Shown here piece after piece: positions 60,220 to 64,000 of a stretch of DNA of 64,000 bases (positions are counted from its first letter, which is position 1; every line of letters starts with the position of its first letter). The notes beneath the pieces are model-generated. The model was given only the letters and a program-made list of their open reading frames with translations. It searched no databases and had not been told where the DNA came from. The DNA comes from Achromobacter aloeverae (GTDB lineage: Bacteria > Pseudomonadota > Gammaproteobacteria > Burkholderiales > Burkholderiaceae_B). The DNA lies in the NCBI RefSeq assembly GCF_004121055.1, contig NZ_PYAL01000001.1, positions 1,515,910-1,579,909 of the forward strand, written 5' to 3'. Position numbers and translations under genes: made by a program.

Positions 60220-61215
60220 TCAGTGAAATGGAAAAATGCTTCGCATGCGCAGTATCGCCGTCCACCGCTCGGTTTCCTGCGCCACCAATGCTTGAAGCAC
60301 ATCCGGCGGGTTCGGCTGCCTGGGCGCGATATAGCCGAGACGATCCAGCTCGTTGGCCATTTCCTCGGTAATCAACAGCTTATTGATGGCCGAGTTGAGC
60401 CGTTCCATCACCCCCGCCGGGGTCCCCGCCGGCGCCATCAGTCCCGCCCAGGCATCCAGATCGAGCACTGGGAACCCCAGGTCGGACATGGTCGGCAAAT
60501 TGACAGGATGCCTGGTCGACGTCTGAGACATGATGGCCAGTCCGCGCAAGGTTCCCGCATCGAGATAAGGCGCGGCCGCCGGCAAGGTGGTAAACAGCAC
60601 GTCCACCCTGCCGCCCATCAAGTCCACATATCCCTGTTCGCTGCCTTTGTACGGCACATGCTCCATATTGATAGCGGCCTCTTGTTGGAACATCTCGCAT
60701 AGGAGATATCCGGTAGTTCCTATGCCGGAGGATGCGCACATCACCTTGCCAGGCGCGGCTCTCGCACGGTCCAGCAGGTCATGCACGCTCCTTATTCCGG
60801 AATGCTTGCCGGTGACGATCACGTTGGGAGAAGTGCCTATCAGACTGACTGGACTCAGATCCTGCATGAAGTCGAACTTCAGATTGGCATACATCATCTT
60901 GTGGATGGTGTTGGGCCGGGCGCTCAGGAACAATGTGTATCCATCCGGCTTTGCCTGGCGGGCCACCGATTCCGCCCCGATATTCCCGGCAGCGCCCGGT
61001 CGATTGACGATCACGACCGATTTACCCAGCTCCCTGCCCAAATGCCTGGCGAGAATACGAGCCAGCGCATCGGCGCCGCCTCCCGGCGGATAGCCCACGA
61101 CGATGCTTATTGCCCGAGAAGGATAGACGTCCTCTGGCTTTCCCGCCGAGGCCGCGAATGAAAGTCCACTGATAGCCATCGTGGACACTGCAAATTCCCA
61201 CATTCCGATTCGCAT
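60220..61215 (-). CDS. Bug-family tripartite transporter substrate receptor
   Basis: This 331-residue receptor starts at ATG 61215, after AAGGAG. A signal peptide (MWEFAVSTMAISGLSFAASA) precedes the Bug blocks YPSRAISIVVGYPPGGGADA, KSVVIVNRPGAAGNIGAESV, KPDGYTLFLSARPNTIHKMM, NMEHVPYKGSEQGYVDLMGG and LPTMSDLGFPVLDLDAW. No transporter membrane genes or regulator are adjacent. It is the first gene right of the island. Confidence 0.92.
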   Translation of the reverse strand: MRIGMWEFAVSTMAISGLSFAASAGKPEDVYPSRAISIVVGYPPGGGADALARILARHLGRELGKSVVIVNRPGAAGNIGAESVARQAKPDGYTLFLSARPNTIHKMMYANLKFDFMQDLSPVSLIGTSPNVIVTGKHSGIRSVHDLLDRARAAPGKVMCASSGIGTTGYLLCEMFQQEAAINMEHVPYKGSEQGYVDLMGGRVDVLFTTLPAAAPYLDAGTLRGLAIMSQTSTRHPVNLPTMSDLGFPVLDLDAWAGLMAPAGTPAGVMERLNSAINKLLITEEMANELDRLGYIAPRQPNPPDVLQALVAQETERWTAILRMRSIFPFH

Positions 61216-61469
61216 CGTGCGCTCCTTGGCATGCAAGCCCCTAGCGAAGGCTTGATCCTACGTAGCCGCAACGCGCATAACCGTTCCGCGGGCACTTCAT
61301 CCCGAATCCGAAAGCACGCCCGAATTGATCGGAACGCATTCGCGCGGACCCGTGCATCCGACTCCGCCTGGACCAGGCTGGCGTTGACCATACAAAGTAT
61401 GGCTCGACCAAGGTCAGCCCACTCCCGCCGTGGTCTCAGGCCGGCCTGGAGAAGTCGCTCATCCCGGGC

Positions 61470-64000
61470 TCAACGCAAAAACCCATACTTGCCCTTCAAA
61501 TAATCATTCCGCTGGTCGAATGGAACAGACAATATATCCTTCTGGTTCTCCGCGAAAGACTTTGCAATTCTGGCATACTGAAACGCCATACCTCCTGGCC
61601 CCATCATGGTTTTACAACCAATGCAGGGGGCGAATAATGGAAAAGGTACTATTCCTGATTCGACCCGCTTCTTCGCGTTCAGGAGCTGCATGGTAAAAAC
61701 ACCTATATATTTTAGAAATAGCTTGTTGGCCAGATGCTCCTTCTTCTCAAGATCTGCGCCATGATAGTCCTTGAAAATTTCTGTCAACAATCTGTTGTAC
61801 AAGATCGTTTCCGCATGCGTACCCATTACGCCGGCGAGAGCTGGCATTTCCCGGTTGCAGGCTGGCTCGTATTTATGATGCGGGGGGAAATCTTCCGCTG
61901 TCGTATCTCTTCCACAAAAGTCCTTGAACCGTTTTTCCAGCACGGCGTGTAGCGGTAGATGGCCGTTCTCCTCCAACCTTGTATTCACCCATTTAATAAA
62001 TTCCTTGATTTGACCGTCTGTTTTCGGCTTTAGGTAGACCGACCTCGTCACCTCCTTCCCAGTCTGTTTCTCCTTAACCTTCATTCTCCTAAAGAGAGGA
62101 CCTCTCCCCTTATACCAGGGCATATCCGAGAGGCCGACATTAAGATTGACAACCCCTGGAATAATATAGGCGGCCCGCTCCGTGGCATATACCGCGAACG
62201 CGTATCCTTTTGCTCTATCCGCGAAGTCGTAGTCTATGTCTTGTTCAGATAAATCCGTGGAAATGACGCCCTCGATCCCGGCGTGTTCAAATGCATCGAG
62301 GCATAGCTTGCTCATCGCCCCTTCAATTTCGTTCTCAAGATCCGGGCGAACGGGCGGTAACGAGTTCGGACTGAAAGCGTCCTCGAACTCCTTCAGCATA
62401 CTGTTCCCGTATACAACAGTGTTTCCGGTTCCCGGCGGCACCGGGGCAATATCAACAAGCTCGTCCGTGGCGACGTGCACTCTGATCATCGCAGCCAAAG
62501 TCTCCACGACAGCCGCGGTACCATGTAAGAATGTCTCTTCGGTAGCACGAAAAGGTTCTTCCGCCTGCTCTTGGGCCGTAAGAGCCACAGACGGCGTACA
62601 CCACCCTCCGGTCCGTGGCAATACAAGACACCTACCGGACGACAGTCCTTTTGCCCACTCGTCAACGTAGCCTCGACTTTCTCGTCCCAGCGAGGAAATG
62701 GATCTGTCTATCGGTGTATTCGGCTGCCCCGTTCGTGCCGGGAGGAGCTCCGTTATCTCTCTCATCTGGTTGGCTGCGTCTCGTCCCTGCGTAGCACTGG
62801 TCCACAGGCCGGAGGCTCCCGAGCTGCCAGAAGCGTGCAGCAAGTCGTAGAGGAGCGGGCTTTTCATCCGAATCGCCTTCTCTTCTTCGGAAAGCGGCGG
62901 TGGCGCCGGGATAGGCGAACGCAGCAGCTTGAGGAGGTCCTCCCTGCGACCTTGTTCGCCTGAGCTCGCGGAGGTGGACGGGCCGAACGTAGACGACTCG
63001 GGTATGTCAAGGGACAACGGCCCGAGATCTTGATTGCCTGGCGCAGGACCTGAACTGGCGGAAGCGGTCGGGCCGGACATTCTGGCGATCTTGGATTCAG
63101 GGAGTCCCTGCTCGTCCTTGCTCCTTTTTTTCTTGGCCAACCCCGTCTGGTCTACATCCGTGGACGGGTTATTTCCCACCATGCAATAGAGATTCTGTCC
63201 GTCGACTGTGCCGCCCGGATCTGGATTGATCCATCGGCCTATCCACGGCTGGTAATAGCGCACGCCGTAGTAATAAAGGCCCGTGACATCACGCTCCTTG
63301 CCGGAATAGCGGATGAACTTGTAATTGACTTCGCTGGTGGTGCGCGATGCCAATACCGCCGTGCCGCCGTAGGGGTAATACTCCTCCTGGCTGATGATGC
63401 CGCCGTCCTGGTCCGTTTCGATCGTGCAGGAGTTCTGGCGGTCGTTGTATTGATAGCGCAGTTGCAGGTTGGGGATGTTCGTGGGTTTTCCGGCGCCGCC
63501 TGCCCAGTTCAACACGCGCGCGCCGTCGTCCAGCACGATGACCTCCAGCTGCTCTCCCGTGCCGGTGTTGTTGCGTAGCTCCAGGCCGGGAAGATAGCGG
63601 GTGTCGACGTGGTTCCAGGCGCTGCCCGCCTGGCTGCTGCCGTACTTGCGCACCCGCTGGCCATCGCCATCGTAGGCGTATTGTTCGCGATCGCTGTTGT
63701 CCCAGGCGCCATTCCCCCCGCTTGAGGTCCGATAGGTGGTGACCACGCAATACAACTGATGCAAGGGCGTCCAGTACATGGGCTGGTTGGCGTTGCCATC
63801 CACGCAGATGCTCTTGCCCGCCGCATCGAAATAGGTATCGATGTTGTCCTGCGTCGGGCCGGGGTACCTGGCGGTGGACACGGCGCGATTGCTGGTTCGA
63901 CCCACGACCAGGTTGCGCGTGGCCGATGGACCGGTCCAATCGGTGCTGCCTAGGGAAGTGAGGTTGCCGCCGAGGTCGTAGGTGTAGGTCCGCGTGTACG
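61470..64000 (-). CDS. RHS-repeat polymorphic toxin with C-terminal deaminase-like domain (5' end outside window)
   Basis: The frame is open to the right edge, giving at least 843 C-terminal residues. The first part has RHS/YD repeats (TYTYDLGGNLTS, EQYAYDGDGQRVRKYGSS) and the RHS core (YSGKERDVTGLYYYGVRYYQ, GRWINPDPGGTVDGQNLY, NNP). A Lys-rich stretch (AKKKRSKDE) and Ser/Pro-rich linker follow. The toxin-like tail has zinc and catalytic residues of the cytidine-deaminase fold: GTHAETILYNR (H-A-E) about 115 residues from the end and FAPCIGCKTMMG (PCxxC) about 50 from the end. It should be a secreted or injected toxin that deaminates nucleic acid or nucleotide; target is unknown. The tail is AT-richer than the RHS part, as in swapped toxin ends. 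Confidence 0.85.
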   Translation of the reverse strand, partial: YTRTYTYDLGGNLTSLGSTDWTGPSATRNLVVGRTSNRAVSTARYPGPTQDNIDTYFDAAGKSICVDGNANQPMYWTPLHQLYCVVTTYRTSSGGNGAWDNSDREQYAYDGDGQRVRKYGSSQAGSAWNHVDTRYLPGLELRNNTGTGEQLEVIVLDDGARVLNWAGGAGKPTNIPNLQLRYQYNDRQNSCTIETDQDGGIISQEEYYPYGGTAVLASRTTSEVNYKFIRYSGKERDVTGLYYYGVRYYQPWIGRWINPDPGGTVDGQNLYCMVGNNPSTDVDQTGLAKKKRSKDEQGLPESKIARMSGPTASASSGPAPGNQDLGPLSLDIPESSTFGPSTSASSGEQGRREDLLKLLRSPIPAPPPLSEEEKAIRMKSPLLYDLLHASGSSGASGLWTSATQGRDAANQMREITELLPARTGQPNTPIDRSISSLGRESRGYVDEWAKGLSSGRCLVLPRTGGWCTPSVALTAQEQAEEPFRATEETFLHGTAAVVETLAAMIRVHVATDELVDIAPVPPGTGNTVVYGNSMLKEFEDAFSPNSLPPVRPDLENEIEGAMSKLCLDAFEHAGIEGVISTDLSEQDIDYDFADRAKGYAFAVYATERAAYIIPGVVNLNVGLSDMPWYKGRGPLFRRMKVKEKQTGKEVTRSVYLKPKTDGQIKEFIKWVNTRLEENGHLPLHAVLEKRFKDFCGRDTTAEDFPPHHKYEPACNREMPALAGVMGTHAETILYNRLLTEIFKDYHGADLEKKEHLANKLFLKYIGVFTMQLLNAKKRVESGIVPFPLFAPCIGCKTMMGPGGMAFQYARIAKSFAENQKDILSVPFDQRNDYLKGKYGFLR

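Overview
The window is GC-rich, densely packed DNA that looks like the chromosome of an Alcaligenaceae-type betaproteobacterium (Bordetella or Achromobacter relative). Four genes encode solitary Bug-type (tripartite tricarboxylate transporter) substrate receptors with no TctA/TctB membrane genes beside them. LysR regulators and small aromatic or amino-acid uptake/catabolic clusters make up most of the rest. The family assignments rest on reading the translations; no database search was possible.

Layout. 1-2.2 kb: the end of a LysR gene, a divergent MFS transporter and a pcaC-like decarboxylase. 2.4-9.3 kb: a minus-strand 4-hydroxyphenylacetate (homoprotocatechuate) meta-cleavage operon, hpaG1-hpaG2-hpaE-(Bug receptor)-hpaF-hpaH-hpaI-hpaR, with no ring-cleavage dioxygenase. 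9.7-14 kb: glutathione reductase, three membrane proteins and an RpiR regulator. 14-20 kb: hydantoinase/oxoprolinase genes hyuA-hyuB, a LysR and a Bug receptor. 20-25.6 kb: a TonB siderophore receptor with a Fur-box-like palindrome, two AraC regulators and an MFS pump. 25.7-29.5 kb: an MHS transporter, an IclR regulator and an N,N-dimethylformamidase-like protein, tied together by a duplicated 28-bp operator. 29.8-39.7 kb: a metallo-hydrolase, then a PotABCD-like ABC transporter followed by an enolase-superfamily enzyme and an argininosuccinate-lyase-like enzyme, flanked by LysR genes. 39.9-44 kb: a PACE pump, an orphan antitoxin, a LysR remnant, a Bug receptor, a YoaK protein and an intact LysR. 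44.2-51.2 kb: a class V aminotransferase, an iron/aminophosphonate-type ABC transporter, threonine aldolase and a short-chain dehydrogenase. 51.3-53.5 kb: a TumE/TumA-like toxin-antitoxin pair and cardiolipin synthase.

53.7-60.1 kb is an AT-richer genomic island inserted in the 3' end of tRNA-His. It is bounded by a 20-bp perfect direct repeat (attL/attR). It carries a decayed tyrosine integrase, a DUF4224-like gene, an HsdM N-terminal remnant and, as its main cargo, two overlapping genes: a SIR2-domain protein and a 763-residue helical protein of unknown family. This has the form of a two-gene anti-phage NADase system and is the most interesting part of the window.

Beyond the island lie a fourth Bug receptor and, running off the right edge, an RHS polymorphic toxin. 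Its variable C-terminal end carries a cytidine-deaminase-like zinc signature (HAE ... PCxxC), and no immunity gene is visible immediately downstream.
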